DNA of 64,000 nucleotides from Flavobacterium sp. TR2 (GTDB taxonomy: Bacteria > Bacteroidota > Bacteroidia > Flavobacteriales > Flavobacteriaceae): the NCBI RefSeq assembly GCF_025252405.1, contig NZ_CP104307.1:3720001-3784000 (forward strand), read 5' to 3'. The notes below the pieces were generated by a model. It was not told where the DNA came from. It did not search any database and saw only the letters and a program-made list of their open reading frames with translations. The first letter of the stretch is position 1. Every line of letters starts with the position of its first letter. Made by a program: the position numbers and the translations under genes. Shown in pieces: positions 8,592-17,285 of this stretch.

Positions 8592-9422
8592 TTAAGTTGT
8601 TGCAAATTCTTTATCTAAAATTTTAGATGCAATATATTTTGCGACACCATCTTCGGCATTTGTTTTAATGACTTCTAAATTAGGCAAAGCTTCTTTAAAA
8701 ATTGATGGAGCATTACCCATGATTAATCCTCTTCCGGTTGAAGAAAGCATTTGCAAATCATTGAAACCGTCCCCAAAAGAAACTGCTTCATCCAAAGTAA
8801 AACCTTCTTTTTCTAACACTTTTGCAATTGCAACTGCTTTATCTACAGATTTATCCATAAATTCTAAGCAAGTTGGCAAGCTGAAAGCATGATGCAGGTG
8901 TTCTGAAGAATTGGCCAAAACAGCATCTCTAACTTTTACCAATTTTTCATGATTGTCACAAGAAAAGAAAATCTTGATTGCTTTAAAATCTTCAATTGTT
9001 TTATAGTCCACCAATTCCGGACGGTATTTTAACTCGGCTTGAAAAGAGTTTAATCTTTCGTTCCATTTATTGGTCTGCCAAACATTTTCCTTGAATAATA
9101 CAACCGTAACATCTGGATCGATTTCTATATTTAATGCCGCTTTAACCACATCGCTGTCTAAATTGAAAGCAAAAAGTTCTTCTTTATTAGGCGAATGGAT
9201 TCTTCCTCCGTTGGAACTTACAAGATAAACCGGCACTGCAAGCGTGTCTATAATGGACAATGCGTCAAGATGATGACGCCCTGTAGCTACAACAATCAAA
9301 TAGCCTTGATTATGAAGTTCTTGAAAAACTGACTTGGTATATTCTGAAATTCTGTGTTGCGGGTTTAGTAAAGTTCCGTCAAGATCACTTACTACCGCTT
9401 TTATATTTTTAAGTTTTGTCAT
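8592..9422 (-). CDS. HAD-superfamily Cof-type phosphatase
   Basis: 276-residue cytoplasmic hydrolase of the Cof/YbjI group. Motif I is 'VVSDLDGTLLN' with the nucleophile aspartate near the N-terminus, motif II is 'VATGRH', and motif IV is 'SFGDGFNDLQML'. The cap domain between them is type C2. Members dephosphorylate sugar phosphates, FMN or similar small metabolites; the substrate here is not predictable. An upstream TTG at 9434 is possible, but ATG at 9422 fits better with the strong promoter at 9448-9479, which places the transcript start near 9442. Confidence 0.9.
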   Translation of the reverse strand: MTKLKNIKAVVSDLDGTLLNPQHRISEYTKSVFQELHNQGYLIVVATGRHHLDALSIIDTLAVPVYLVSSNGGRIHSPNKEELFAFNLDSDVVKAALNIEIDPDVTVVLFKENVWQTNKWNERLNSFQAELKYRPELVDYKTIEDFKAIKIFFSCDNHEKLVKVRDAVLANSSEHLHHAFSLPTCLEFMDKSVDKAVAIAKVLEKEGFTLDEAVSFGDGFNDLQMLSSTGRGLIMGNAPSIFKEALPNLEVIKTNAEDGVAKYIASKILDKEFATT

Positions 9423-9447
9423 ATTAATTGTCAAATTCGATGGTATG

Positions 9448-9479
9448 CAAATTTACGGTTTTAAGCTCGTTTAGACAAA
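9448..9479 (-). promoter_or_regulatory. Bacteroidetes-type promoter of the HAD gene
   Basis: On the minus strand TTTG (9476-9479) and TAAATTTG (9448-9455) are separated by exactly 20 bases, the consensus spacing. It has the same form as the purC promoter. Confidence 0.75.
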
Positions 9480-9560
9480 GATTAGAAGCTTTGAAAGCCA
9501 AAATTGAGGTAAGTTTATTATTTATTTAACTATTCGGTTAAATATTGCTATATAAACAAT

Positions 9561-9923
9561 TTAAATCTTAACAATTCCCGTTTTATATAAATTTATAGCC
9601 TTTTGAATTATCGCTTTAATACGTTCCAAAGGCAAATCTTCATTAATATCAAACATCATAATTTTCATTCTCGAACGATTTTCTTGAATCAAAAAAGCTT
9701 CATCAAAATGTTTTCCTTCTACAATTCCGATATAAGGCTGTTTTAGTTTTTTATGAATCCATAAATAGCAGAACATTTTTCCTTTATAAGAAAAGAACGG
9801 CATTCCGTACTTTAAGGTATTTGTAATGTCATGATCTTGCTTTAGAATGATTTCTTTTAATGCCAGAAATACTTCTTTTATAGGTTCTTCTTGATTTAGG
9901 TAAAAATCGTCTAGTTGGTTCAT
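9561..9923 (-). CDS. DUF1801 / YdhG-like protein
   Basis: 120-residue protein resembling the DUF1801 (YdhG/Fra-like) family: 'KYGMPFFSYKGKMFCYLWIH' and 'RIKAIIQKAINLYK' match its conserved core. These are small cytoplasmic proteins of unknown biochemical role, distantly related to the iron-chaperone frataxin fold. The start codon lies 1 base after the stop of the upstream lipoprotein gene on the same strand, so the two are probably co-transcribed. Confidence 0.8.
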   Translation of the reverse strand: MNQLDDFYLNQEEPIKEVFLALKEIILKQDHDITNTLKYGMPFFSYKGKMFCYLWIHKKLKQPYIGIVEGKHFDEAFLIQENRSRMKIMMFDINEDLPLERIKAIIQKAINLYKTGIVKI

Positions 9924-9924
9924 T

Positions 9925-10422
9925 TTAATAATTTCTTCTTATTTTTTTGGTATGAGCGTACACTAATTTTAATGTATCGTAACCTGGACAATTAGAGCTG
10001 GCTTTAAATTTATAAACTAATGAATCTTTTTTAATATAAAATCTTTCTTTCGAAAAAATTAAAAAATCAGTAGTTTGGCTTGGCATACAATTTGGAATAG
10101 TCAACGTATCTTTTCTTCTATTTTCTCCAAATTTTATACATCTCGCATACGGAAACATTCTATAACACGTATCACTACTGGTACTATTTAACTCAATAGA
10201 ATCTCCCGCTTGCCTCCATTTTCCTTTGGATATTACTCTCCAATCGCAACCAGCTCCATTATAAGAAAAAGTGCTGTCTTTATTTATTTTTAATACATTT
10301 TTACTTGGCACAATGTATTCTGTATCATACCAAATTCCAACAAATTTATTTACTGGTATTTCTTTTTTTTTACATGAAAAAAAAGAAATAAAAATTAAAA
10401 GACCTAAAATTCTTAGCATCAT
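9925..10422 (-). CDS. Hypothetical lipoprotein
   Basis: 165 residues beginning with a short lipoprotein signal: MMLRILGLLIFISFFSC, where the cysteine at residue 17 would be lipidated. The mature part contains several cysteines (GAGCDWRVI, DTCYRMFPYARC, IPNCMP, NCPGYD) and reads like a small beta-rich domain of the lipocalin-like kind ('VGIWYDTEYIV', 'LKINKDSTFSYNGAG'), but I do not recognise the family with confidence. It is followed directly by the DUF1801 gene. An alternative start at the second methionine makes no difference to the lipobox. Confidence 0.75.
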   Translation of the reverse strand: MMLRILGLLIFISFFSCKKKEIPVNKFVGIWYDTEYIVPSKNVLKINKDSTFSYNGAGCDWRVISKGKWRQAGDSIELNSTSSDTCYRMFPYARCIKFGENRRKDTLTIPNCMPSQTTDFLIFSKERFYIKKDSLVYKFKASSNCPGYDTLKLVYAHTKKIRRNY

Positions 10423-10450
10423 TGATTCTTAAATTATATAATGGCAAAAA

Positions 10451-10498
10451 AAATATTCGTTTTGTATCTTTTATATAAAAACATACAAAACGAATATT
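10451..10498 (-). terminator. Terminator of the phoH gene
   Basis: A perfect 16-base inverted repeat (10452-10467 and 10483-10498, core TTCGTTTTGTAT) with a short AT loop, followed on the minus strand by a run of eight T. It is 59 bases beyond the PhoH stop and also lies just upstream of the lipoprotein gene. Confidence 0.75.
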
Positions 10499-10556
10499 AA
10501 TAAATGTTAAAACACAATTCACGATTTACATTTAACATTTCACTAAAAATTTATAA

Positions 10557-11507
10557 TTAATCGTGGTTTTCTATTTGCTTGTAAGCATCGATTACCTTTT
10601 TAACTAATCTGTGGCGAACGATATCTTTATCATCCAGATAAATAATTCCGATGCCTTCAATATCTTTTAGAACCAAAAGCGCTTCTTTAAGGCCTGAAAT
10701 GGTTCTTCGCGGCAAATCGACCTGCCCTGGATCGCCAGTAATCATGAATTTGGCATTTTTTCCCATACGGGTCAAAAACATTTTCATTTGCGAGTGTGTG
10801 GTATTCTGAGCCTCGTCGAGAATTACAAAAGCATTGTCAAGAGTTCGTCCGCGCATGAAGGCTAAAGGGGCAATCTGAATAATTCCTTTCAAGATATAAT
10901 CTTCGAGTTTTTCATTCGGAATCATATCACGCAATGCATCGTAAAGCGGCTGCATATAAGGGTCCAGCTTTTCTTTCATATCACCTGGCAAGAAACCTAG
11001 GTTCTCTCCAGCTTCAACAGCAGGACGCGTCAGGATGATTCTTTTTACTTCTTTATCCTTCAGCATTTTTACAGCCATTGCAACTCCTGTATAGGTTTTT
11101 CCTGTTCCGGCAGGACCTACTGCAAAAACCATATCGTTTTTTTTAACCGTATCGACCAGCAACTGCTGATTTGGAGTCATTGCCTTAACAATCTTACCGC
11201 CAACACCATGAACTAAGATTTTGTCATGATCGTAAGCTCTCTTTTCATCCTGACCATCACTCATTATTACACGCTCTATTACATTGTCATCAATATTGTT
11301 GTAACGTGTAAAGTGAAGCATTAATCTTTGAAATCTTTTTTCGAATTCGTCTAAAACTTCTTTTTCGCCAAATGCCTTTAAAGTTGTCCCTCGCGCTACG
11401 ATTTTAAGCTTTGGGTAATACTTTTTAATGATTTCTAAATGGCTGTCCTGTGCGCCCCAAAATTCTTTTGGCGCAATGTCTACTAGCTCGATTATTCTTT
11501 CGTTCAA
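10557..11507 (-). CDS. PhoH-family ATPase (PhoH-like, KH-type N-terminus)
   Basis: 316-residue cytoplasmic P-loop ATPase. An N-terminal KH-like segment (about residues 15-75, 'LKIVARGTTLKAFGE') precedes the PhoH domain with Walker A 'VGPAGTGKT' (about residues 128-136), 'LTRPAVEAGENLGFLPGD', Walker B 'AFVILDEAQNTT' and 'TGDPGQVDLP'. These are all signatures of the PhoH/YbeZ type, which acts with the endoribonuclease YbeY in ribosome quality control and RNA processing. The length is normal. It has its own terminator. The ybeY partner is not in this window. Confidence 0.93.
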   Translation of the reverse strand: MNERIIELVDIAPKEFWGAQDSHLEIIKKYYPKLKIVARGTTLKAFGEKEVLDEFEKRFQRLMLHFTRYNNIDDNVIERVIMSDGQDEKRAYDHDKILVHGVGGKIVKAMTPNQQLLVDTVKKNDMVFAVGPAGTGKTYTGVAMAVKMLKDKEVKRIILTRPAVEAGENLGFLPGDMKEKLDPYMQPLYDALRDMIPNEKLEDYILKGIIQIAPLAFMRGRTLDNAFVILDEAQNTTHSQMKMFLTRMGKNAKFMITGDPGQVDLPRRTISGLKEALLVLKDIEGIGIIYLDDKDIVRHRLVKKVIDAYKQIENHD

Positions 11508-11769
11508 ATGAAGTAGTTTTAAATTAAAATAATTCCTTTTAATATTTAGTGGTTGTCGGGTCTTTCTTAAGCCACAATACCTTGTTGCACTTTTTAGCTT
11601 CTTTCTTAAAACTTAAATCAGTGTTTCTGAATATTGTAACAGGCAAATACTTTAAAAAACACAATTTGTCTTTTCTTTCTTTCAATTTGTGTTTACTATT
11701 ATTAGCTTTGCATTTCTCAAATTTAATGAAAATTAGATTCAAATACTATCAATAGTTATAAACAAAAAT
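11508..11769. other. Divergent intergenic region between phoH and the SAM hydrolase gene
   Basis: 262 AT-rich bases. A -7 element for the rightward gene is at 11703-11710. No believable gene was found; the two short open frames on opposite strands are not protein-like. Confidence 0.5.
11703..11710 (+). promoter_or_regulatory. -7 element for the SAM hydroxide adenosyltransferase gene
   Basis: TAGCTTTG matches TAnnTTTG exactly and lies 59 bases before the start codon. I could not find a TTTG at the ideal 20-base distance. Confidence 0.5.
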
Positions 11770-12597
11770 ATGTCAATAATTACCCTTACTACAGACTACG
11801 GCTTAAAAGATCACTTTGTGGGGTCGCTGAAGGGTAAAATACTTTCTGAAAATCCAGAGGTTCAAATCATTGACATTTCTCATGACATTGATCCCTTTAA
11901 TACTGCCGAGGCAAGTTATATTATTGGGGCAGCTTATTTGAGCTTTCCAAAAGGAACCGTGCACCTGATTGGTGTAGATATTGAACGCAATAAAGAGAAT
12001 CAGCATATTGCCATGCAATGGAACGACCATTACTTTATTTGTGCCGATAATGGAATCTTAAGTATGCTGACGCAAAAAATTGTTCCGCAAAAAATTGTGG
12101 CCATTAACATTCACGATCGTTTCCCGATTGAAGCTACAGATTTGGATATTTTTATTCAGGTTGCTTCTCATTTGTCAAAAGGCGGTTTGCTTAATGTTAT
12201 CGGAAAAGAAATTTCGTCTATTAAAGAAGCTACCGAATTGCAAGCTCTCGTAGCCGATGACGGAAATTCTATAAAAGGCAATATCATTTACATCGATCAT
12301 TTTGGAAACGTAGTAACGAATATTTCTAAAAAACAATTCTTAGAAATTTCACGCGGACGTCCGTACGAAATTGTGATGAATCCAAAAAGCATAAAAACAA
12401 TTCTGCCAAATTATTCGGCTATTGCTACTTCAGACAAATATCCGATTAAAACTTATGAGGGCGAGAAACTGGCGATTTTTAATGAGGCTGGATTCTTAGA
12501 AATCGCAATTTTTAGAAGCAATCCTTCTAAAGTGGGTTCTGCAAATAGTTTGTTGGGATTGAATTATCGTGATGTGATTACGATTAAATTCTCCTAA
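11770..12597 (+). CDS. S-adenosyl-L-methionine hydroxide adenosyltransferase (DUF62)
   Basis: 275-residue cytoplasmic enzyme of the DUF62/SAM hydroxide adenosyltransferase family, which splits SAM with water-derived hydroxide to adenosine and methionine. The N-terminal signature 'ITLTTDYGLKDHFVGSLKG' contains the conserved aspartate and the 'GS.KG' SAM contact. 'YIDHFGNVVTNI' near residue 175 marks the second domain, and 'GFLEIAI' with an asparagine-rich tail the end. The length is typical. The gene stands alone, followed by a repeat-rich gap. Confidence 0.92.
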   Translation: MSIITLTTDYGLKDHFVGSLKGKILSENPEVQIIDISHDIDPFNTAEASYIIGAAYLSFPKGTVHLIGVDIERNKENQHIAMQWNDHYFICADNGILSMLTQKIVPQKIVAINIHDRFPIEATDLDIFIQVASHLSKGGLLNVIGKEISSIKEATELQALVADDGNSIKGNIIYIDHFGNVVTNISKKQFLEISRGRPYEIVMNPKSIKTILPNYSAIATSDKYPIKTYEGEKLAIFNEAGFLEIAIFRSNPSKVGSANSLLGLNYRDVITIKFS

Positions 12598-12662
12598 ATT
12601 AATTTATTTTTTTGCTCGCAGATTTTGCTGATTGAGCAGATTTATTTTTTTCATTATAAATA

Positions 12663-12763
12663 TAGCCCGTGGTTTCAACCACGGGGACACATTGTGGAAT
12701 AGCGCGCGTTGTATGTGGTTGACCATACACGCATTGCGTTCCCGTGGTTGAAACCACGGGCTA
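12663..12763. repeat. Double-palindrome REP-like element
   Basis: Two 23-base units (12663-12685 and 12741-12763) are perfect inverted copies of each other. Each is itself a palindrome built on CCCGTGGTT and AACCACGGG. The 55-base middle contains a further short palindrome (TGGTTGACCA region, about 12716-12725). The arrangement is that of a REP/BIME-type intergenic element. The sequence is richer in G and C than its surroundings. Confidence 0.8.
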
Positions 12764-12838
12764 TGTTTTCGCTCAATATTTGTGACAATTAAAAACACAG
12801 ACGCATTATTGCTCAACATCATTTACGGCATGTGTAAT

Positions 12839-12873
12839 ACGCATTGTATTCCCGCGGTTTAAACCGTGAGCTA
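12839..12873. repeat. Degenerate half-copy of the REP-like element
   Basis: ACGCATTG followed by CCCGCGGTTTAAACCGTGAG and CTA repeats the right half of the element at 12728-12763 (ACGCATTG, CCCGTGGTTGAAACCACGGG, CTA) with several changes. It is probably an older, decaying direct copy. Confidence 0.7.
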
Positions 12874-12958
12874 AGCTTGAAAATATTATGAAAACAGAAT
12901 TTAAAAATCGACATTTATAATATTTTAATTTTTATTTAAAACAACAATCAAATTTGGT

Positions 12959-12966
12959 ATTTTTGC
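12959..12966 (+). promoter_or_regulatory. -7 element of the monooxygenase-like gene
   Basis: TATTTTTG matches TAnnTTTG. The leader after it holds three near-copies of AATCTAAAAT (about 12988-13018), a common low-complexity leader and not a known riboswitch. Confidence 0.5.
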
Positions 12967-13023
12967 GCACCTGTAAGCAGATTTACAATCTAAAATCTAA
13001 AATCAGAAATCTAAAATAATAAC

Positions 13024-13320
13024 ATGTTTGTTCGAATAGTAAAAATGAGTTTTCACGAAGAAAAAATTCCTGCTTTTCTGGAAAATTTTGAATCGGTGAA
13101 AGATAGAATACGAAATGCGGAGGGAAATCGTTTTTTAGAATTGTATCAGGACAAAAATGATAAATGCATCTTTTTCACATATAGTTATTGGGAAACTGAA
13201 GAAGATCTAGAAAATTACCGAAAATCTGAACTCTTTAATACGGTTTGGGATTTTACAAAAAAACTATTCAACGCTAAACCAGAAGCTTGGAGTGTGGATA
13301 AACTATTTAGTTTAAATTAG
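13024..13320 (+). CDS. Antibiotic-biosynthesis-monooxygenase (ABM) domain protein
   Basis: 98-residue single-domain ABM/YgiN-like protein. 'MFVRIVKMSFHEEKIPAFLE' starts the ferredoxin-like fold, with 'GNRFLELYQDKNDKCIFFTY' and 'SYWETEEDLENYRKSELF' following, the typical dimeric alpha-beta barrel layout. Members include quinol monooxygenases and heme-degrading enzymes. Nothing here identifies the substrate. It is transcribed alone, with an inverted-repeat element directly after its stop codon. Confidence 0.85.
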   Translation: MFVRIVKMSFHEEKIPAFLENFESVKDRIRNAEGNRFLELYQDKNDKCIFFTYSYWETEEDLENYRKSELFNTVWDFTKKLFNAKPEAWSVDKLFSLN

Positions 13321-13462
13321 TTTCATGTTTAAAGTTTCAAGTTATTACTGAGACTGAAAACTGGAACGATTTAAACGCAAAGCGTTGCGAAAAAACTTTG
13401 CGAACTTAGCGATTAAAAATATAGACACAAAGTAAAGCAACTTGAAACGTGAAACATGAAAC
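13320..13462. repeat. MITE-like inverted-repeat element, copy 1
   Basis: 143 bases bounded by 24-base terminal inverted repeats (13320-13343 and 13439-13462) that match at 22 of 24 positions, built on GTTTCATGTTT and GTTTCAAGTT. The interior has palindrome-like CGCAAAGCGTTGCG and CTTTGCG words. A second copy with the same ends and interior words is at 17286-17529. There is no open frame inside. Confidence 0.75.
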
Positions 13463-13485
13463 AAAAAAATAATTAAACGTTATAC

Positions 13486-14211
13486 ATGAAATCAATCATT
13501 TTACGAGAAATAAAATCTTTTTTTGGCTCTCCAATTGGCTACCTTGTCATTGCAATTTTCTTAATTAGCAACGGACTATTTTTATGGGTATTCGAAGGAG
13601 ATTATAACATTCTAAATACTGGTTATGCCGATTTAACTCCGTTTTTCACATTGGCACCTTGGATTCTAATTTTCTTAATTCCAGCCGTAACCATGAGAAG
13701 TTTCTCTGACGAAAAAAAACAAGGAACTTTAGAATTGCTTTTAACAAAACCGCTATCCATCTGGGAAATCGTAAATGGAAAATTCTTTGGTTCATTCCTG
13801 TTGATTATTTTGGCTATTATTCCAACCTTAATTTATGTAAAAGTAATTTCAGATTTAGGTTCGCCAGAAGGCAATATTGATATGGGAAGCACTATTGGTT
13901 CTTACTTTGGATTATTGTTTTTAATTGCCTCGTATTCAGCAATCGGAATCTTTACTTCTACTCTTTCAGAAAATCAGATTGTGGCTTTTATTCTTGCGGT
14001 TTTTTTATGCTTTTTCTTTTATTTTGGTTTTGAAGGTTTAAGTTCTCTAATTCCAGGCTCAAACAATTTTATTTCAGTTTTAGGAATGCAGAATCACTTT
14101 AAGAGCATGAGCCGCGGTGTTATCGATACTCGTGACATAATCTACTTTTTGAGCATTGCAATTGCTTTTTTGTCTTTTACTGTTTACCAATTAAAATCTT
14201 ATAAAGCCTAA
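13486..14211 (+). CDS. gldF: Gliding motility ABC-transporter permease GldF
   Basis: 241-residue ABC-2-type inner-membrane permease with about six transmembrane helices. 'ILREIKSFFGSPIGYLVIAI' at the start and 'PAVTMRSFSDEKKQGTLELL' near residue 65 are characteristic of this permease group. It is followed by gldG in the TAATG overlap arrangement (the last A of the stop is the first base of the next ATG). In Flavobacterium, GldF, GldG and the ATPase GldA (not in this window) form an ABC transporter linked to gliding motility. The transported substrate is unknown in the literature I can recall. Confidence 0.93.
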   Translation: MKSIILREIKSFFGSPIGYLVIAIFLISNGLFLWVFEGDYNILNTGYADLTPFFTLAPWILIFLIPAVTMRSFSDEKKQGTLELLLTKPLSIWEIVNGKFFGSFLLIILAIIPTLIYVKVISDLGSPEGNIDMGSTIGSYFGLLFLIASYSAIGIFTSTLSENQIVAFILAVFLCFFFYFGFEGLSSLIPGSNNFISVLGMQNHFKSMSRGVIDTRDIIYFLSIAIAFLSFTVYQLKSYKA

Positions 14212-15896
14212 TGAAACCATCTACCAAGCAAAATTTAAAAACATTAGGCATTACTATTTTCATTTTAGTGGTTTTAAATGTACTCGGAACGCTATTTTTT
14301 CATCGTTTTGATTTAACAAAAGACAAGCGCTATACGCTATCGCCAACTTCGTTAGGCATTATAAAACAAGTTCAAAATCCGCTTTCCATAAAGATTTATA
14401 TGGCCGGCGATCTTCCTGCCGATTTTAGACGTTTACAGCAGGAAACCAAACAATTGCTGGAAGAATTTCAAGCTTATAACAGCAATATTGTTTTCGAATT
14501 TGTCGATCCGTTAGAAAACGAAGATGAAAGCGAAGAACTTACAAAATCACTTTTCCAAAAGGGATTAACCCCTGTAAACATAACGGTTGACGATAAAGGA
14601 AAACAATCACAAGCAATGGTTTTTCCTTGGGCAGTCGCGGTTTACAACAACAAAGAAGTCAATATTCCATTATTAAAAAATATAATGGGTTCTTCAACTA
14701 CGCAGAAAGTAATAGGTTCTATTCAGCATTTAGAATATTCTATCGCTGACGCTGTTAATAAAGTGACTAAAAACAAACAGAAAAAAGTTGCCATCATAAA
14801 AGGAAATGGCGAATTGAACGAAATTCACATTGCTAAAATGCTGATGCAGATTCGCGAAAGCTATTTTATCGGGCCTTTTACTTTAGATTCTGTTGCAAAA
14901 GATCCAAATGGGACCTTAAATGCATTGAAAAAATATGATTTAGCCATTATTTCCAAACCAACAGAAAAATTCTCTGATGAAGAAAAAGAAGTTCTGGATC
15001 AGTTTATTATGAACGGCGGAAAAACCATTTGGCTAATAGATCAGGTTGCTGCCGATATGGACAGTTTATACAATGATGCAGGTGCCACTTTAGCGTATCC
15101 GAGAGATTTAAATCTTAATGATATGTTTTTCAAATATGGATTCAGAATTAATCCTGATTTGATAAAAGACGAATACGGAAGCCCTATAAAATTGGCAACT
15201 GGCGAACAAGGAAGTGCAACGCAATATCAAGATTTTATCTGGAAATTTGCTCCGCAGGTTTATCCGAAAAGCCAGCATCCTATTGTAAAAAATCTAGGCG
15301 GAATTAAATTTGATTTTGCGAACCCAATTGACACTTTGAAAAACGGAATCAAGAAAACGGTTTTATTGCAATCTTCACAGTATTCTAAGACTGTAGGAAC
15401 ACCAGCAGAAATAAATCTGAATATGGTTACCGAGAAATCGACTCCGCAAGATTATTTGAATAAAGGAAACCAGAATCTTGCTGTTTTACTAGAAGGTCCT
15501 TTCCATTCTGCTTTTGAAAACCGAGTTTTGCCTTTCAAAGACAATTCGTTTACAGCAAAAGGAAAACCAAACAAAATGATTGTTATTGCCGACGGAGATA
15601 TTGCCAGAAACCAATTGGACAAAAACATGATGCCTGTTGAATTGGGCTACGACCAAAGAACTGGAAATTTATACGACAATAAAGACTTCATCATGAATTG
15701 CATCAATTATCTTCTTGATGATACAGGACTTATTAACATTAGAAGCAAAGATGTGGAGCTGCCTTTATTAGACAAAGAAAAAGTATATGAAAGCTACAGT
15801 CTTACACAATTCATAACTATCGGAGTTCCAATTCTAATTTTAACAGTTTTTGGACTTGCATTTACTTTTGTAAGAAAAAGAAAATACAGCAAATAG
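14211..15896 (+). CDS. gldG: Gliding motility-associated ABC-transporter substrate-binding protein GldG
   Basis: 561-residue protein with an N-terminal transmembrane segment (about residues 11-31), a large periplasmic region and a C-terminal transmembrane helix (about 535-556) followed by a basic tail. 'HRFDLTKDKRYTLSPTS' after the first helix and 'AIISKPTEKFSDEEK..LDQFIMNGGKTIWLID' are family hallmarks of GldG and related auxiliary ABC components. It is translationally coupled to gldF by a one-base overlap. Together with gldF it supports assignment of the host to gliding Bacteroidetes. Confidence 0.93.
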   Translation: MKPSTKQNLKTLGITIFILVVLNVLGTLFFHRFDLTKDKRYTLSPTSLGIIKQVQNPLSIKIYMAGDLPADFRRLQQETKQLLEEFQAYNSNIVFEFVDPLENEDESEELTKSLFQKGLTPVNITVDDKGKQSQAMVFPWAVAVYNNKEVNIPLLKNIMGSSTTQKVIGSIQHLEYSIADAVNKVTKNKQKKVAIIKGNGELNEIHIAKMLMQIRESYFIGPFTLDSVAKDPNGTLNALKKYDLAIISKPTEKFSDEEKEVLDQFIMNGGKTIWLIDQVAADMDSLYNDAGATLAYPRDLNLNDMFFKYGFRINPDLIKDEYGSPIKLATGEQGSATQYQDFIWKFAPQVYPKSQHPIVKNLGGIKFDFANPIDTLKNGIKKTVLLQSSQYSKTVGTPAEINLNMVTEKSTPQDYLNKGNQNLAVLLEGPFHSAFENRVLPFKDNSFTAKGKPNKMIVIADGDIARNQLDKNMMPVELGYDQRTGNLYDNKDFIMNCINYLLDDTGLINIRSKDVELPLLDKEKVYESYSLTQFITIGVPILILTVFGLAFTFVRKRKYSK

Positions 15897-15936
15897 ATGT
15901 TAATAAAAAAATGTAATACTTTCGATAGTTTAAGAT

Positions 15937-15944
15937 ATATTTGT
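15937..15944 (+). promoter_or_regulatory. -7 element of dnaN
   Basis: TATATTTG matches TAnnTTTG and lies 60 bases before the dnaN start codon. No TTTG is seen at the ideal -33 position. Confidence 0.55.
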
Positions 15945-16003
15945 AATCCGTATATTTAGCCCTTTATTTGCTAAAGCATCCATCAAAAAATAAAATAAAA
16001 AAG

Positions 16004-17122
16004 ATGAAATTTATAGTATCGAGTTCATACTTATTAAAACAATTACAAGTTTTAGGTAGTGTAATCAATAGTAATAATACGTTGCCTATTTTGGACAACT
16101 TTTTATTTGAACTAAACAACAATGAGTTGACCGTTTCGGCTTCAGATCTTGAAACGACAATGTCGGCTACATTATCGATCGATTCTACAAGTAAAGGAAG
16201 TGTAGCTGTTCCGGCAAAGCTTTTGCTTGAAATTTTAAAGACTTTTCCTGAGCAGCCGTTGACTTTTACTGTAGAAGATAATAACACAGTAGAGATTAGT
16301 TCAAACTCAGGTAAATATGCATTGGCTTATGCAGCCGGAGAAGAATTTCCTAAAGCAGTAAGTCTTGAAGATCCATCAGTAACACTTGTTCCTGCAGAGG
16401 TTTTGGCAACTGCAGTAAGCAAAACGATCTTCGCAGCAGGAAACGATGATTTACGTCCAGTAATGTCTGGAGTTTTCTTCCAGTTTTCGCCAGAAGGATT
16501 AATTTTCGTAGCTACAGATGCTCATAAATTGGTAAAATATGCACGTACAGATGTAAAAGCATCTCAGGTTGCCGATTTTATTATGCCTAAAAAACCTTTG
16601 AACATTTTAAAAAGCATTTTAGGAACTTCTGATGCTGAAGTGAAAATCGAATATAACGATTCAAATGCGACTTTCTCATTTGACAACTATATTTTAATGT
16701 GTCGTTTGATTGATGGAAAATACCCTAACTACGAAGCGGTAATTCCAAAAGAAAATCCAAACAAATTGATGATTGACCGTTCTTTATTCTTAAGTTCTGT
16801 TAAACGTGTTGCGATTTTCTCTAACAAAACTACACACCAAATTCGTTTAAAAATTGCTGGAGCAGAATTAAATGTTTCTGCAGAAGATATTGACTACTCA
16901 AACAAAGCAGAAGAAAGATTGACTTGCGATTATCAAGGTGATGATTTGCAAATTGGTTTCAACTCACGTTTCTTAACAGAGATGCTGACTAACCTGCAAT
17001 CTGATATGATTATGCTTGAAATGTCATTACCAAATAGAGCTGGTATTTTAACGCCAGTAGATGGTTTAGAAGAGGGAGAAACGGTTACTATGCTTGTAAT
17101 GCCAGTAATGTTAAATAGTTAA
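16004..17122 (+). CDS. dnaN: DNA polymerase III beta subunit (sliding clamp)
   Basis: 372-residue cytoplasmic ring-forming processivity clamp for replication. All three clamp domains are present: 'MKFIVSSSYLLKQLQVLGSV' with 'TLPILDNFLFEL' at the start, the middle domain with 'ATDAHKLVKYA', and the end 'NRAGILTPVDG' with 'TMLVMPVMLNS'. The length is standard. The ATG at 16004 is chosen over an in-frame ATG 36 bases upstream because it gives the canonical N-terminus. In many genomes dnaN sits beside dnaA; here it follows gldFG, as expected for flavobacteria. Confidence 0.97.
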   Translation: MKFIVSSSYLLKQLQVLGSVINSNNTLPILDNFLFELNNNELTVSASDLETTMSATLSIDSTSKGSVAVPAKLLLEILKTFPEQPLTFTVEDNNTVEISSNSGKYALAYAAGEEFPKAVSLEDPSVTLVPAEVLATAVSKTIFAAGNDDLRPVMSGVFFQFSPEGLIFVATDAHKLVKYARTDVKASQVADFIMPKKPLNILKSILGTSDAEVKIEYNDSNATFSFDNYILMCRLIDGKYPNYEAVIPKENPNKLMIDRSLFLSSVKRVAIFSNKTTHQIRLKIAGAELNVSAEDIDYSNKAEERLTCDYQGDDLQIGFNSRFLTEMLTNLQSDMIMLEMSLPNRAGILTPVDGLEEGETVTMLVMPVMLNS

Positions 17123-17227
17123 CATTAAAGTTTCTTTCTGTTACAGGGATATTTTTTAGTTTCAATATAAAAGTCTATCATTGTAAAAAAAAGATATCGC
17201 TATTAACCAACCATTTTTTATACCTAG

Positions 17228-17263
17228 AAACCGCAATTCCCATAAAGAGTTGCGGTTTTTTAT
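17228..17263 (+). terminator. Terminator of dnaN
   Basis: AACCGCAA and TTGCGGTT arms followed by TTTTTTATTT, about 110 bases after the dnaN stop. Confidence 0.75.
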
Positions 17264-17285
17264 TTAAACTCTCTTTGTTGGTTTT

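Noticed and set aside
10451..10498. Operator for the lipoprotein gene
   Set aside because: The perfect hairpin is followed by a T run on the minus strand directly after phoH, so a terminator is the better reading.
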